NCBI GenBank assembly: GCA_039933105.1
Contig: JBDTOT010000008.1
Span: 54,547-118,546 of the forward strand
Reading direction: 5' to 3'
Source: FEN-1219 sp039933105
GTDB lineage: Bacteria; Pseudomonadota; Gammaproteobacteria; Steroidobacterales; Rariloculaceae
DNA: 64,000 nucleotides
Part shown: piece by piece, positions 32,118-40,677 of the stretch
Numbering within the stretch: position 1 is the stretch's first letter
Layout: every line of letters begins with the position of its first letter
The notes under the pieces: generated by a model
What the model was told of the DNA's origin: nothing
The model's input: only the letters and a program-made list of their open reading frames with translations
Databases searched by the model: none
Position numbers and translations under genes: made by a program

Positions 32118-32858
32118 ATGAGATTGTTCGTAGCGTTTGCAGCCGTACTGCTCACAGCGTTATCGCCGATAGCGGGAATGGCGCAGACGGAGCTTCCTGC
32201 GATCCTTGCGAGCCAAGCTCGCCCGCAGGCAGATCGCGACCAGGACCCGCGGCGGCACCCGGCTGAGTTCATCGAGTTCCTGGGCATCAAATCCGGCGAC
32301 CACGTGGCAGACCTGCTAACCGGCGGCGGCTACTGGACGCGCATTCTCGTGCCGCTCGTGGGCCCGAGCGGCAAGGTGTACGCAGGCAACAATCCGTTCT
32401 TCGCCCGTTTCTACACGGATGCGTTCAATGCACTGCTGGCCGAGCCGGCGTTCAAAGGCGTCGTGCGCATCGACGGCCCCGTCGATAAGCTCGCGCTGCC
32501 AAGCGACGGGTCGCTCGACGCTGTGCTGATGGTCATGGCGTACCACGACATCTTCCTGACGGACGAGGATCGTGGTGCGCTCAACAAGAAGGTATTCGCG
32601 GCACTTAAGCCCGGCGGCGTATACGGCATCATCGACCATGAAGCCGGCGCCGGTGCTGGCGCGACCAAGATTCAGGCCATGCACCGCATCGAGAAGAAGG
32701 TCGTCGTGGACGAGGTTCAGGCGGCGGGATTCAAGCTGGCCGGCGAGGCTAGTTTCCTGGCCAATCCGGCCGACGATCACTCCGCGAAGATCTTCGACCC
32801 CAGCATTAGCGGCAAGACGGACCGCTTCGTGCTGAAGTTCGAGAAGCCGCGCAAGTAG
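32118..32858 (+). CDS. Methyltransferase of the COG4798 type with a signal peptide
   Basis: The 246-residue protein has an obvious Sec signal peptide (cleavage near GMAQT, residue 22), preceded by AGAGGAG. The mature part is a class I methyltransferase fold: ADLLTGGGYWTRILVP for the SAM loop, LDAVLMVMAYHD for strand four and KPGGVYGIIDH for strand five. The tail NPADDHSAKIFDPSISGKTDRF matches the cytoplasmic-looking paralogue at 4378-5055. SAM is not known to be available in the periplasm, so either the protein does something else there or SAM is exported. This puzzle applies to the whole family. It stands alone downstream of the AT-rich region. Confidence 0.85.
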   Translation: MRLFVAFAAVLLTALSPIAGMAQTELPAILASQARPQADRDQDPRRHPAEFIEFLGIKSGDHVADLLTGGGYWTRILVPLVGPSGKVYAGNNPFFARFYTDAFNALLAEPAFKGVVRIDGPVDKLALPSDGSLDAVLMVMAYHDIFLTDEDRGALNKKVFAALKPGGVYGIIDHEAGAGAGATKIQAMHRIEKKVVVDEVQAAGFKLAGEASFLANPADDHSAKIFDPSISGKTDRFVLKFEKPRK

Positions 32859-32867
32859 CGTTCGGCG

Positions 32868-33860
32868 TCAGGCGTACGGAACGGCGAGCAGCCGCTCGCC
32901 GCTCCGCATGTCGTTCTCGAGCAGCTCGAGTAGCGCGCGAGCAGCCGGACCCGGTTTCCCGTCGCCGATCGGCTTACCGTCCCACTCGACGATCGGCGCC
33001 ACTTTGATCGAGCTGCCGATCAGCAGCATCTCCCGCGCGGCGCGACCGTCCGCGAGCGGAACGTCGCAGACCTCGACGCCGGTCAGCAGGCCGCGGCCGA
33101 CGAGCGAGCGTGCAAGATCGAGCAACCGCAACGATGTGCAACCGCGCAACACCTGCTCGAACTTCGGGTGGCGCAGCACGCCGTCCCGCGTGACGAATGC
33201 CACGTTCATGTTCGAGCTTTCGCCGACGTTGCCGGCCGCGTCGATGAACACGCCGTTGTCGAGACCAGCTGCTTTCGCTTCCATCTGCATCAGGACGTTC
33301 GGTAAATAGTTCGTCGCCTTCGTGATCGCGTACAGCGGCGGCTTGATTGGATACGTGGTGGTCATGACCCGAAGCCCGTCGGTGTACCACCGCTCCGGAT
33401 ACGCAAGACCATCGAACACCATCACGAAGAAGCCTGGTTCTGCGCTGGCGGCCGGGACGAACTCGAAGCTGCCAGGCCCGGATGAGAGCCAGTAGCGAAT
33501 CGCGCCGTCACGCAACCCGCTGACGGCCGCGGTTCGCACGATGATGTCGCGCAGCTCGGCGCGCGGGCTCGGCACTTTCAGACGCGAGCGCTCCGCCGAG
33601 CCGAAGAACCGGTCGAGATGCGCCTCGAGGTCGTAGATCTTGCCGCCCACGAGCGCAGCCGTGTCGAAGATGCCGTGGCCGCGGTGCACCATGTGGTCAT
33701 CGAATGGAATGACCATGAGCGCTGGATCCGTGACGATGCCGGCGAGCTGACTCGAATAGAACGCGGCGAATTTCACCGGCTGGCGATCACGCACGCCGCG
33801 GAGCGCGGCCAGCACCGCCTCCGCATCGAGCGACCGCACATTCGGCTCTGATTGCGCCAT
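32868..33860 (-). CDS. Class IV aminotransferase (IlvE/D-amino-acid transaminase/PabC-like)
   Basis: The 330-residue protein has fold-type IV PLP motifs: VHRGHGIFDTAAL near residue 58, Lys181 in YAITKATNYLPN as the Schiff-base lysine, Glu in NVGESSNMN, and LLIGSSIKVAPIVEWDG near the end for phosphate binding. Length exceeds typical D-amino acid transaminase (about 280) through an N-terminal extension of about 30 residues. The layout resembles plant-type D-amino acid or branched-chain aminotransferases. It should swap amino groups between an amino acid and 2-oxoglutarate or pyruvate in the cytoplasm. It is divergent from the PLP decarboxylase, 112 bases away. Confidence 0.87.
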   Translation of the reverse strand: MAQSEPNVRSLDAEAVLAALRGVRDRQPVKFAAFYSSQLAGIVTDPALMVIPFDDHMVHRGHGIFDTAALVGGKIYDLEAHLDRFFGSAERSRLKVPSPRAELRDIIVRTAAVSGLRDGAIRYWLSSGPGSFEFVPAASAEPGFFVMVFDGLAYPERWYTDGLRVMTTTYPIKPPLYAITKATNYLPNVLMQMEAKAAGLDNGVFIDAAGNVGESSNMNVAFVTRDGVLRHPKFEQVLRGCTSLRLLDLARSLVGRGLLTGVEVCDVPLADGRAAREMLLIGSSIKVAPIVEWDGKPIGDGKPGPAARALLELLENDMRSGERLLAVPYA

Positions 33861-33972
33861 ACGCGAACTCTAGCACTCCGCGCGCAAGCTCCCGCGTTTG
33901 CGTCGAGAGTGCGGGTACTACCTTTCGGAGCGCGTCTGCGCGCAGCATACGGGTTCGTTGGAGGACCACGGT

Positions 33973-35331
33973 ATGCGACAACTGCTGGAAGATGCCGCGC
34001 AACGCGCGAGCCGTTATCTCGAATCGCTTGCCGATCGCGCGGTGCGACCGGAACCTGCGGCCGTGCAGCGGCTCGCGGAGCTAGACGTCGCGCTGCCCGC
34101 AGAGGGCATGCAGGGTGCGGAAGTGCTGAAGTTGCTCGACGAGCACGTTGGTCCTGCGACGATGGCGATGGCGGGCCCACGCTTTTTCGGATTCGTGATC
34201 GGTGGCGCGCTACCTGCGACCCTCGCCGCGAATTGGCTCGCGACGGCCTGGGACCAGAACACCGGCTTGTACCGCTCGACGCCCGGCACGAGCCATCTCG
34301 AGCAGGTCGCGCTCGCGTGGCTGAAGCAGCTGTTCGGCTTTCCGGCGAGCACCGCCGGCGCGTTCGTGACCGGCGGGACGATGGCGAATTTCACCGCCCT
34401 CGCGGCGGCGCGTCGCGCAGTGCTCCAGCGCGTGGGCTGGGCAGTCGACGCGGACGGGTTATTCGGCGCTCCGCCCATCACCGTGCTAGTAGGGGCGGAG
34501 GCGCATCCAACCTTACTGAAGTCGCTGGGGCTGCTTGGCATGGGCCGTAACCGCGTGGTGCGCGTGCCGGTCGACGCGCAAGGCCGCATGCGCGCCGATG
34601 CGCTGCCGACGATCAAAGGGCCGGCGATCCTCTGTTTGCAGGCCGGCAACGTGAACACCGGCGCATTCGATCCGTTCGAACCGCTGATTGCTGCGGCGAG
34701 AGACGCCGACGCGTGGGTCCACGTCGACGGTGCGTTCGGACTGTGGGCGGCCGTCGCGCCAAGCCGTGCTCACCTGACGGCAGGCATCGCACGCGCCGAT
34801 TCGTGGGCCACCGACGCACACAAGTGGCTCAACGTTCCTTACGACTCCGGGCTCGCATTCGTGCGCGATGCCGATGCACTGCGCGGTGCGATGGCGATCA
34901 GCGCCGAGTATCTGCCCACGGATTCGCCGCAGCGCAACCCGTCGGACTTCACACCCGAACTCTCGCGGCGTGCGCGTGGCGTCGAGGTGTGGGCGGCGCT
35001 GCTGTCGCTGGGACAAAAGGGGGTCACGGAGCTGATCGAGCGCAACTGCCGGCAGGCGCGGCGCTTCGCAGAAGTGCTGTCAGATGCCGGCCATCGCATT
35101 CTCAACGACGTGGTGCTGAATCAGGTGCTGGTGTCGTTCGGCTCGGCCGAGACGACACTGAAAGTCATCGATGCGATCCAGGAAGACGGCACCTGCTGGG
35201 CCGGCAACACCCTGTGGCAGGGGTCCACAGCCATGCGCATCAGCGTGTGCAGCGCCGCGACCACCGACGCCGACGTCGAGCGTAGCGTTGCGGCGATGAT
35301 CGTGGCGGCGGAGCGCACCAGCGGCCGATGA
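33973..35331 (+). CDS. PLP-dependent group II decarboxylase-like protein
   Basis: The start is ATG 33973, eight bases after GGAGG at 33960-33964, giving 452 residues; an upstream frame from 33898 is not family-like. Conserved landmarks of group II decarboxylases are present: GGTMANFTAL (residues 134-143), His178 in EAHPT stacking on PLP, Asp252 in HVDGAFG and Lys284 in TDAHKWLNVPYD. Annotated relatives are aromatic-L-amino-acid or glutamate decarboxylases, or aspartate aminotransferase family proteins; the substrate is not settled. Together with the divergent class IV aminotransferase it suggests local amino acid turnover. Confidence 0.88.
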   Translation: MRQLLEDAAQRASRYLESLADRAVRPEPAAVQRLAELDVALPAEGMQGAEVLKLLDEHVGPATMAMAGPRFFGFVIGGALPATLAANWLATAWDQNTGLYRSTPGTSHLEQVALAWLKQLFGFPASTAGAFVTGGTMANFTALAAARRAVLQRVGWAVDADGLFGAPPITVLVGAEAHPTLLKSLGLLGMGRNRVVRVPVDAQGRMRADALPTIKGPAILCLQAGNVNTGAFDPFEPLIAAARDADAWVHVDGAFGLWAAVAPSRAHLTAGIARADSWATDAHKWLNVPYDSGLAFVRDADALRGAMAISAEYLPTDSPQRNPSDFTPELSRRARGVEVWAALLSLGQKGVTELIERNCRQARRFAEVLSDAGHRILNDVVLNQVLVSFGSAETTLKVIDAIQEDGTCWAGNTLWQGSTAMRISVCSAATTDADVERSVAAMIVAAERTSGR

Positions 35332-35362
35332 ACCCGTCCTTAAAGTCCAGCGAATCCGCCGC

Positions 35363-36202
35363 TCAACGCGACGGCGTGGCCGACCCCCGTCGCGGGTCGT
35401 CCAGCAGAAAGGCGAGCGCGTCCGCGCATGGCTGCGTGACCTTCAGCGACAGCAGGTCGTCGGCGCGCGTCTTGCCCAGGTTCACGGCCGCGATTGGCTT
35501 GCCGGCTTCCGCCATTGCTCGCGCGAAGCGGTAGCCAGACAGCACCATCAACGACGAACCTACGATCAGCATTGCGTCCGCGCACTCGAGTGCATTGAAC
35601 GCGAGTTGCACACGCTCGCGCGGCACGTTCTCGCCGAAGAACACGACGTCCGGTTTCAAGAGTCCGCCGCACGTTTCGCACGTGGGCACGTCGAAGGCGG
35701 CGAAGTCGACGCCGTCGAGATCGGCATCGCCGTCGGGCGCGGCGAACGCGTCGAGCTCGGCGAAACGTGGATTCCGGCGGACCATTTCGGCCTGCAGCTC
35801 CGCGCGCGGAGAGCGGCGCTCGCACTGCATGCAACGCACGACATCGGCGCGGCCGTGCAAGTCGATCACGTGAGTGCTGCCTGCTGACTGGTGCAGGCCG
35901 TCGACGTTCTGAGTCACGATCTGTTCTATTCGGCCGCGCTGCTCGAGCGCCGCGAGCGCATGGTGGGCCGCGTTCGGTTGCGCGCCGCGCAGTCGCTGCC
36001 AGCCGATGAGGCCGCGCGCCCAGTAGCGCTTACGCGTGTGCTCATTCGCGACGAAGTCCTGGAATGTCACCGGCTGCGCGCGTTTCCATTCGCCGTCGGC
36101 GTCGCGGTAATCCGGGATGCCCGAACCGGTGCTACAGCCCGCCCCGGTAAGCACGAACAGCCGTTCGTGGCGACCGATGAATTCGCGCAGCGCGGTGGTC
36201 AA
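35363..36202 (-). CDS. NAD-dependent protein deacylase, class II (SIRT4-like) sirtuin
   Basis: The 279-residue product uses a TTG start at 36202, with no better ATG upstream in frame. Sirtuin motifs are complete: GAGCSTGSGIPDYR (20-33), QNVDGLH (98-104), catalytic His116 in LHG, zinc Cys124, Cys127, Cys175 and Cys178, and GSSLMV and NLG for NAD ribose. It removes acyl groups from lysines using NAD+ in the cytoplasm. The class II type is common in proteobacteria and distinct from CobB. It is convergent with the decarboxylase gene. The 3' neighbour upstream is the SMP-30 gene, 59 bases away on the same strand. Confidence 0.9.
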   Translation of the reverse strand: MTTALREFIGRHERLFVLTGAGCSTGSGIPDYRDADGEWKRAQPVTFQDFVANEHTRKRYWARGLIGWQRLRGAQPNAAHHALAALEQRGRIEQIVTQNVDGLHQSAGSTHVIDLHGRADVVRCMQCERRSPRAELQAEMVRRNPRFAELDAFAAPDGDADLDGVDFAAFDVPTCETCGGLLKPDVVFFGENVPRERVQLAFNALECADAMLIVGSSLMVLSGYRFARAMAEAGKPIAAVNLGKTRADDLLSLKVTQPCADALAFLLDDPRRGSATPSR

Positions 36203-36261
36203 ATGGCCAGTGCAACGAGTGTACGTGCCGCCCGACGCCGCCTGCGCTTCACTTCACGGCA

Positions 36262-37341
36262 TTACTTCGCGCGGCCGGTATATCCCTGCGCCAGCAGCGG
36301 AATCGCGACGACCTGGTTGCGTGCGCTCGGTGTGCCCCAGTCGCCGTAGAAGACGATGCCGAACAGCGTCTTCTTGTCTTTGCCGCCGATGGCAACGCCG
36401 TGCATGCCTTCCGGCCCCGGGATCGAGCCCAGGAATTCGCCTTTCGGCGAGAACACGTCGGCCGACTTACCGGTCGCCACGTAGATACGTCCTTCCGCAT
36501 CGACAGCCGAGCCGTCGCCACCCTGGCCGCCTTGCAGCTTGCCGAAGTCGCGCTGGTTCTTGAGTGAGCCGTCGGCTTGCACGTCGAACGCGACCAGCAC
36601 GCCGCCGTTGGTGACGTACAGCACTTTTTCGTCGGGGCTCAGGATGATGCCGTTGGCGCCGGGCACGTCGCCGTACTTCGTGAACACGCCCTGTGGGTTC
36701 GCATAGAACACGCCCGAGCCGCACACGGCGAGATAGACGCCGCCGCGTGCGTCGGCCATGAGGTCGTTCACGACGCCGCCGGTGCACTCGAGCGGCTCGC
36801 CTTGGTACGTGCTCGCGAACATCTTGCGTTGTGGCTCGAGCTGCTCGATGCCGGCGCCGAGGCCGCGCACGGCGAGGAACAACGCGCCGTTCTTGCTGCG
36901 CGACACGGCGCCGCCGGTATTTGTTTTGTCGAAGATCACGGTCGCGAGGCCCGTCGCCGGGTCCACGCGCATGACGTTGCCGGCGTCGTTGTTCGCGATC
37001 AGGATCGAGCCGTTGTCGGCGGCAATCGGGCCGTCGGCATTGTTGCCTTCCCAGGCCCACACGACCTTCCAGCTTTGTCCCGCGGCGATCACGCCGGGGA
37101 TCGCGGCCGGAGTCGGAAGCGCGGGAGCGGGCGGCGGCGCCGTATTGGCCGCGGCAGCGCTGTCGCCGCCGATACGGAACGGCTTCGGCGGTGTTTTGCA
37201 CTTGGCGGCTACTGCCGCGAATCCCGAGTTTTGCCAAGCCTGCTGGCCGTGGCCGCGATCGAACTCGGAAGACGGTTTCTGGGCAACTGCGACGGCGGCG
37301 GTGCAGCCGAAAACAACAGCAGCGACGAGCGTGACTTTCAT
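36262..37341 (-). CDS. Secreted SMP-30/gluconolactonase-like beta-propeller
   Basis: The start is ATG 37341 (359 residues), with six G's seven bases upstream. A signal peptide (VTLVAAVVFGCTAAVAVAQ) is followed by a Pro/Ala-rich linker (PPPAPALPTPAA) and a six-bladed propeller with recurrent motifs: NGSILIANNDAGNVMRVDP, VNDLMADARGGVYLAVCG, ANGIILSPDEKVLYVTNGG, DGSAVDAEGRIYVATG. SMP-30 proteins hydrolyse lactones with a divalent metal. The metal-binding Glu, Asn and Asp are plausibly VND, ANGI and GDGSAVD. The protein acts in the periplasm; its substrate is unknown. It is divergent from the MBL hydrolase. Confidence 0.85.
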   Translation of the reverse strand: MKVTLVAAVVFGCTAAVAVAQKPSSEFDRGHGQQAWQNSGFAAVAAKCKTPPKPFRIGGDSAAAANTAPPPAPALPTPAAIPGVIAAGQSWKVVWAWEGNNADGPIAADNGSILIANNDAGNVMRVDPATGLATVIFDKTNTGGAVSRSKNGALFLAVRGLGAGIEQLEPQRKMFASTYQGEPLECTGGVVNDLMADARGGVYLAVCGSGVFYANPQGVFTKYGDVPGANGIILSPDEKVLYVTNGGVLVAFDVQADGSLKNQRDFGKLQGGQGGDGSAVDAEGRIYVATGKSADVFSPKGEFLGSIPGPEGMHGVAIGGKDKKTLFGIVFYGDWGTPSARNQVVAIPLLAQGYTGRAK

Positions 37342-37348
37342 CGTGAGA

Positions 37349-37354
37349 CCCCCC
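37349..37354 (-). promoter_or_regulatory. Poly-G ribosome-site variant
   Basis: Six G's on the minus strand lie seven bases before the ATG at 37341. They support this start over an upstream in-frame alternative at 37356. Confidence 0.5.
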
Positions 37355-37403
37355 AAGGGTTCGCGTTTTTTCGTGTGCGCCGGAGTGTAGCGCAGCGTCG
37401 GGG

Positions 37404-37418
37404 TACCCCCTATGGGTG
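37404..37418. promoter_or_regulatory. TACCCCCTATGGGTG dyad, possible operator
   Basis: An imperfect inverted repeat (ACCC, five bases, GGGT) sits in the divergent gap between the SMP-30 and MBL genes. TACCCCC/ATGGGTG resembles paired half-sites of NarL/FixJ-type regulators. This is a weak, pattern-based call. Confidence 0.25.
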
Positions 37419-37487
37419 TCGGCGCTACCCGCTAGCATTCGCGGTAACCCATGTAGAATCCGGTCGTTCTAACAACTCGAACGGTTA

Positions 37488-37493
37488 GGGGGG
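37488..37493 (+). promoter_or_regulatory. Poly-G ribosome-site variant
   Basis: Six G's precede two in-frame ATGs at 37495 and 37501. Only the second has the seven-base spacing seen elsewhere, so it is the likelier start. Confidence 0.5.
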
Positions 37494-37500
37494 AATGGCA

Positions 37501-38958
37501 ATGCTAAAGAAAATCCTATTGGCCGCCGTCTGTGCGCTCACGCTCAGCGCAGCGGCGCTGGCGCAGGACGCCAAGACCGTTATCGCGAGCGCCCAGGCGG
37601 TGCTCGGCAACGTCAAGTCGATCACTTACTCTGGTTCGGCACGTGACGTCGCGTTCCAGCAGTGCGGCGCAAATGCGACCGCGCTGGTGTGTCATGGCAC
37701 GCACGACCCGATGCGGCCGATCACGGGCTATGTGCGAGTGATCGATCTCGGCGCGCCCACAACGCGTCACACCGGCACCACGATGAACTTCGGCCCCGGC
37801 GGCTCGACGACGATTACGCCGGCAACGTTCTTCCAGCAGGTGACGGCGCAGCAGGCGGATGTCTCGCAGCCGTGGGCGCAATCGCTCGATCTGTACATCA
37901 CGCCATGGGGCTTCTTGAAGGGCGCGGCCGAGAACAACGCTACTGCGAGCCGCAAGAGCGAAGGCGGCAAGAGCTACACGATGCTGTCCTGGAGCCCGAA
38001 GGTGAAAGCGCCGTCGGGTAAGAGCTACACGGTGAACGGCTACGTGAACGGCGACAACCTCGTCGAGCGCGTCGAGACGTGGGTCGGCGAGACGATCATG
38101 GGCGACATGCACGTCGTCGCGACGTACACCGACTGGCGCGACTTCGGCGGCGTGATGGCGCCGGTGGAGATCAAGCAGACGCGTGGCGGCTGGCCGTTCT
38201 TTGAAGTGGACGTCACGAACGCTCGCGCGAATCCGTCAGATCTAGCATCGCTTGCGTCCGCGCCGGGCACTCCGCCGGGCGGTCCGCCTCCGGCGGGCGC
38301 GCTGACCGTCACGACCGAGAAGCTCGGCGACGGCTTGTACCGACTCACGACGGGACCAGGCAGCTACGATTCGCTCGTCGTCGAGTTCAAGAGCTACGTC
38401 ATGATGCTGGAAGCGGGCCAAAGCATCGCCCGCGGCTCGGCCTACGTCGCGGAGACGAAGAAATTGTTCCCGACGAAGCCGATTCGCTACGTCATGGTCA
38501 CGCATCCGCACTCCGATCACACGGGCGGATTGCCTGCGCTGGTGGCCGACGGTGCCACTATCATTGCGCAAGCCAACAGCAAAGAGTTCTTCGAGCGCGC
38601 GCTGAACACGCCGCGCACGTTGCTCGATGACGTGCTGGCGAAGACCCCGAAGCGGGCGAAGGTTGAAGTCGTGGATGAGAAGCGCGTGTACACGGACGGC
38701 ACGCGGACGGTGGAGTTCTACCACATCTATCCCGCACCGCACTCGAACGCCTTGCTGATCGCCTACATCCCGAAGGAGAAGATCATTTTCCAGGGTGACT
38801 TCTCGGTTGTCCCGGGGGAGCGAGCGAACGATCACGTCCGCGCACTCGTGCCGGCGCTCGAGAAGCTGAAGCTCACGGACTTCGATCGCTACATCAACGT
38901 CCACGTGTCTGCGGCACCGCAGCACAAGGCAGATGTTTGGCAGGCGATGGGCCGTTAA
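37501..38958 (+). CDS. Secreted MBL-fold metallo-hydrolase with long N-terminal domain
   Basis: The product has 485 residues from ATG 37501. A signal peptide ends near ALAQD. Residues 25-265 form a separate domain without a known catalytic motif (SIDxTxTY-like LPKxSITYSG, ITGYVRVIDL, EVDVTNARANP). It resembles lipoprotein-localisation-like or sterol-sensing folds often fused to MBL domains in secreted proteins. After a Pro/Gly linker (PGTPPGGPPPAG) comes the metallo-beta-lactamase domain with THPHSDHTGG (metal-binding His-X-His-X-Asp-His), a later SNALLIAY and FQGDFS for the second metal set, and a C-terminal His in NVHVS. Such enzymes hydrolyse lactones, thioesters or beta-lactams; the substrate is open. 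It precedes the DLH gene on the same strand. Confidence 0.85.
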   Translation: MLKKILLAAVCALTLSAAALAQDAKTVIASAQAVLGNVKSITYSGSARDVAFQQCGANATALVCHGTHDPMRPITGYVRVIDLGAPTTRHTGTTMNFGPGGSTTITPATFFQQVTAQQADVSQPWAQSLDLYITPWGFLKGAAENNATASRKSEGGKSYTMLSWSPKVKAPSGKSYTVNGYVNGDNLVERVETWVGETIMGDMHVVATYTDWRDFGGVMAPVEIKQTRGGWPFFEVDVTNARANPSDLASLASAPGTPPGGPPPAGALTVTTEKLGDGLYRLTTGPGSYDSLVVEFKSYVMMLEAGQSIARGSAYVAETKKLFPTKPIRYVMVTHPHSDHTGGLPALVADGATIIAQANSKEFFERALNTPRTLLDDVLAKTPKRAKVEVVDEKRVYTDGTRTVEFYHIYPAPHSNALLIAYIPKEKIIFQGDFSVVPGERANDHVRALVPALEKLKLTDFDRYINVHVSAAPQHKADVWQAMGR

Positions 38959-39031
38959 AGCTGGGGTATATTCGGTGGTAAGCGCCCGACTGAGCGGCGC
39001 GTGAGTCACAAATACTGGAGGGAGGCACTGC

Positions 39032-39877
39032 ATGTGCGACCAAGACCATTTTGAAGAGGATATGAAGAAGTACACGCGACGCGACATGGGCGTGCTCGCG
39101 GCCGCTGTCGGCGTCGCGTTCGCGTTGCCGCGCGCGGCGAATGCCGTCGATGTGAAAGAGAGCGAAGTCACGATCAAGACCCCGGACGGCGAGTGCGACG
39201 CGTATTTCGCGGCGCCGACCACGGGCGCTCACGCAGCGGTGCTCGTGTGGCCGGACATCTTCGGGTTGCGCCCGGCGTTCCGGCAGATGGGCAAACGCCT
39301 CGCCGAGTCCGGCTACGCCGTGCTCGTCGTGAATCCGTTCTACCGCACCAAGCACGCGCCGACGGCGTCGAACGGTGCACAGACGCCGATTCCGGATGTC
39401 GTACCGCTCGCGCAGACGCTGAATGCGACCACGCACACGACGGATGCGAAGGCGTTCATCGCGTGGCTGGATGGTCGGTCGGAAGTGGACAAGCGTAAGA
39501 AGGTTGGCACCACCGGCTACTGCATGGGCGGCCCGATGGTCTTGCGCACAGCCGCGGCCGTACCGAACCGCGTTGGGGCGGTGGGTTCGTTCCATGGCGG
39601 CGGTCTCGTAACGAAGGCTCCGGACAGCCCGCATCTCTTGATTCCGCAAATGAAGGCGAGCTTCTTGATCGCCGTCGCGGAGAACGACGACATGCGCGAG
39701 CCCGAGGTGAAGGACGTGCTGAAGGCGGACTTCGCGAAGGCAAAATTGGCGGCCGAGATCGAGGTGTACCCGGCTGCTCACGGCTGGTGCCCACCGGACA
39801 CGACCGTCTATAACAAGGACGCGTCGGAGAAGGCCTGGAGCCGCATGCTGGCTCTGTTCTCGAACGCGCTGGCCTAG
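39032..39877 (+). CDS. Tat-exported dienelactone hydrolase family protein
   Basis: The 281-residue protein starts at ATG 39032 after GGAGGGAGG; an internal ATG (39062) would begin MKKYTRRDMGVLAAA and also keeps the twin-arginine signal TRRDMGV. The DLH triad is present: Cys164 in GYCMGG, Asp219 or Asp220 in ENDD, and His250 in AAHGW. Dienelactone hydrolase opens the lactone formed in chlorocatechol and related ring-cleavage pathways, in the cytoplasm; a Tat-exported version implies another substrate. A strong terminator follows at 39899. Confidence 0.9.
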   Translation: MCDQDHFEEDMKKYTRRDMGVLAAAVGVAFALPRAANAVDVKESEVTIKTPDGECDAYFAAPTTGAHAAVLVWPDIFGLRPAFRQMGKRLAESGYAVLVVNPFYRTKHAPTASNGAQTPIPDVVPLAQTLNATTHTTDAKAFIAWLDGRSEVDKRKKVGTTGYCMGGPMVLRTAAAVPNRVGAVGSFHGGGLVTKAPDSPHLLIPQMKASFLIAVAENDDMREPEVKDVLKADFAKAKLAAEIEVYPAAHGWCPPDTTVYNKDASEKAWSRMLALFSNALA

Positions 39878-39898
39878 AGTTCGACGTTCGTTCGAAGG

Positions 39899-39933
39899 CG
39901 GGGGAGTGCGGTCGCGCTCCCCCGTTTTTTTTT
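39899..39933 (+). terminator. Rho-independent terminator
   Basis: CGGGGGAG and CTCCCCCG form an eight-base GC stem (39899-39906 with 39917-39924) around a ten-base loop, followed by nine T's. It lies 22 bases after the DLH stop. Confidence 0.95.
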
Positions 39934-39957
39934 GTCACCGTATGATCGGGCTGTCCC

Positions 39958-39990
39958 TATACGTGCGTATAACCGTTGACACAGTGTCAA
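39958..39990 (+). promoter_or_regulatory. Two perfect palindromes overlapping the tetR promoter
   Basis: TATACG-TG-CGTATA at 39958-39971 and TTGACAC-A-GTGTCAA at 39976-39990 are both perfect. The second contains TTGACA, a consensus -35 box. With a 17-base spacer the -10 region would be TAACCT at 39999-40004, putting the transcript start at or next to the ATG at 40012. This suits autorepression by the TetR protein and a leaderless message. Confidence 0.65.
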
Positions 39991-40011
39991 TGACTCGCTA
40001 ACCTGCGCCCC

Positions 40012-40653
40012 ATGTCGGAACTTCACCAACGACGAGTAGAGGAAAAAGAGCAGCGCCGAACCGAAATCGTCGACGCGGCCGAGGCCGTGTACGCAGAAGT
40101 TGGCTGGGATGCGGCCACGATCGATCAGGTGGCGCGCCGCGCACGCTTGAGCCGCGCACTTGTCTACGTCTACTTCAAGGACAAGCAGGATCTGCACTTC
40201 GCGATCGTTGAGCGCGCGCTCGCGGATCTGCATCGCCGGTTCGAAGATGCCGCGCGTAGGCCCGGAACGGGCATTGAGAAGGTCGAAGCCATCGGGCGTG
40301 CGTACGTTCAGTACTCACGCGAAGTACCGTACTACTTCGACGCATGCAGCCAGTTTCAGGCCTATCAAGCCGGCGAAGCCGACACCGCCGATGACAACGA
40401 AGAAGCGTGTTTAGCCGCGAGCCGGCAAGTCCACGGTGTTCTCGTCGAGGCCATCCGTACGGGCATGCACGACGGCACGATCCGCCCCGACCTCGGCGAT
40501 CCGCTGATGACTGCGATCGCCCTATGGGGTTTCGCGCACGGAATCATCCAGCTCGCTGCGACGAAGGCCGAGATGCTAAAAAAATTCGAGATCGCGGTCG
40601 ATCCGCTGATTCTGCACGGCTTCGCGCTCATGACCGCTTCGCTCCGCCCTTAA
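40012..40653 (+). CDS. TetR family repressor of the adjacent RND efflux operon
   Basis: The 213-residue protein has an N-terminal helix-turn-helix (residues about 18-62: TEIVDAAEAVYAEVGWDAATIDQVARRARLSRALVYVYFKDKQDL is the family pattern in segments) and a C-terminal ligand domain. Its gene sits directly upstream of tolC, adaptor and pump genes on the same strand, 24 bases from the next start. It probably represses the whole operon and is released by a pump substrate. No ribosome site precedes the ATG, which fits a leaderless transcript. Confidence 0.9.
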   Translation: MSELHQRRVEEKEQRRTEIVDAAEAVYAEVGWDAATIDQVARRARLSRALVYVYFKDKQDLHFAIVERALADLHRRFEDAARRPGTGIEKVEAIGRAYVQYSREVPYYFDACSQFQAYQAGEADTADDNEEACLAASRQVHGVLVEAIRTGMHDGTIRPDLGDPLMTAIALWGFAHGIIQLAATKAEMLKKFEIAVDPLILHGFALMTASLRP

Positions 40654-40677
40654 AAAAATTTTCCCGAGATTAGACAC

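Noticed and set aside
37400..37409. GGGGTACCCC perfect palindrome as an operator
   Set aside because: A ten-base GC palindrome is expected by chance in this composition and overlaps the better-supported dyad beside it.
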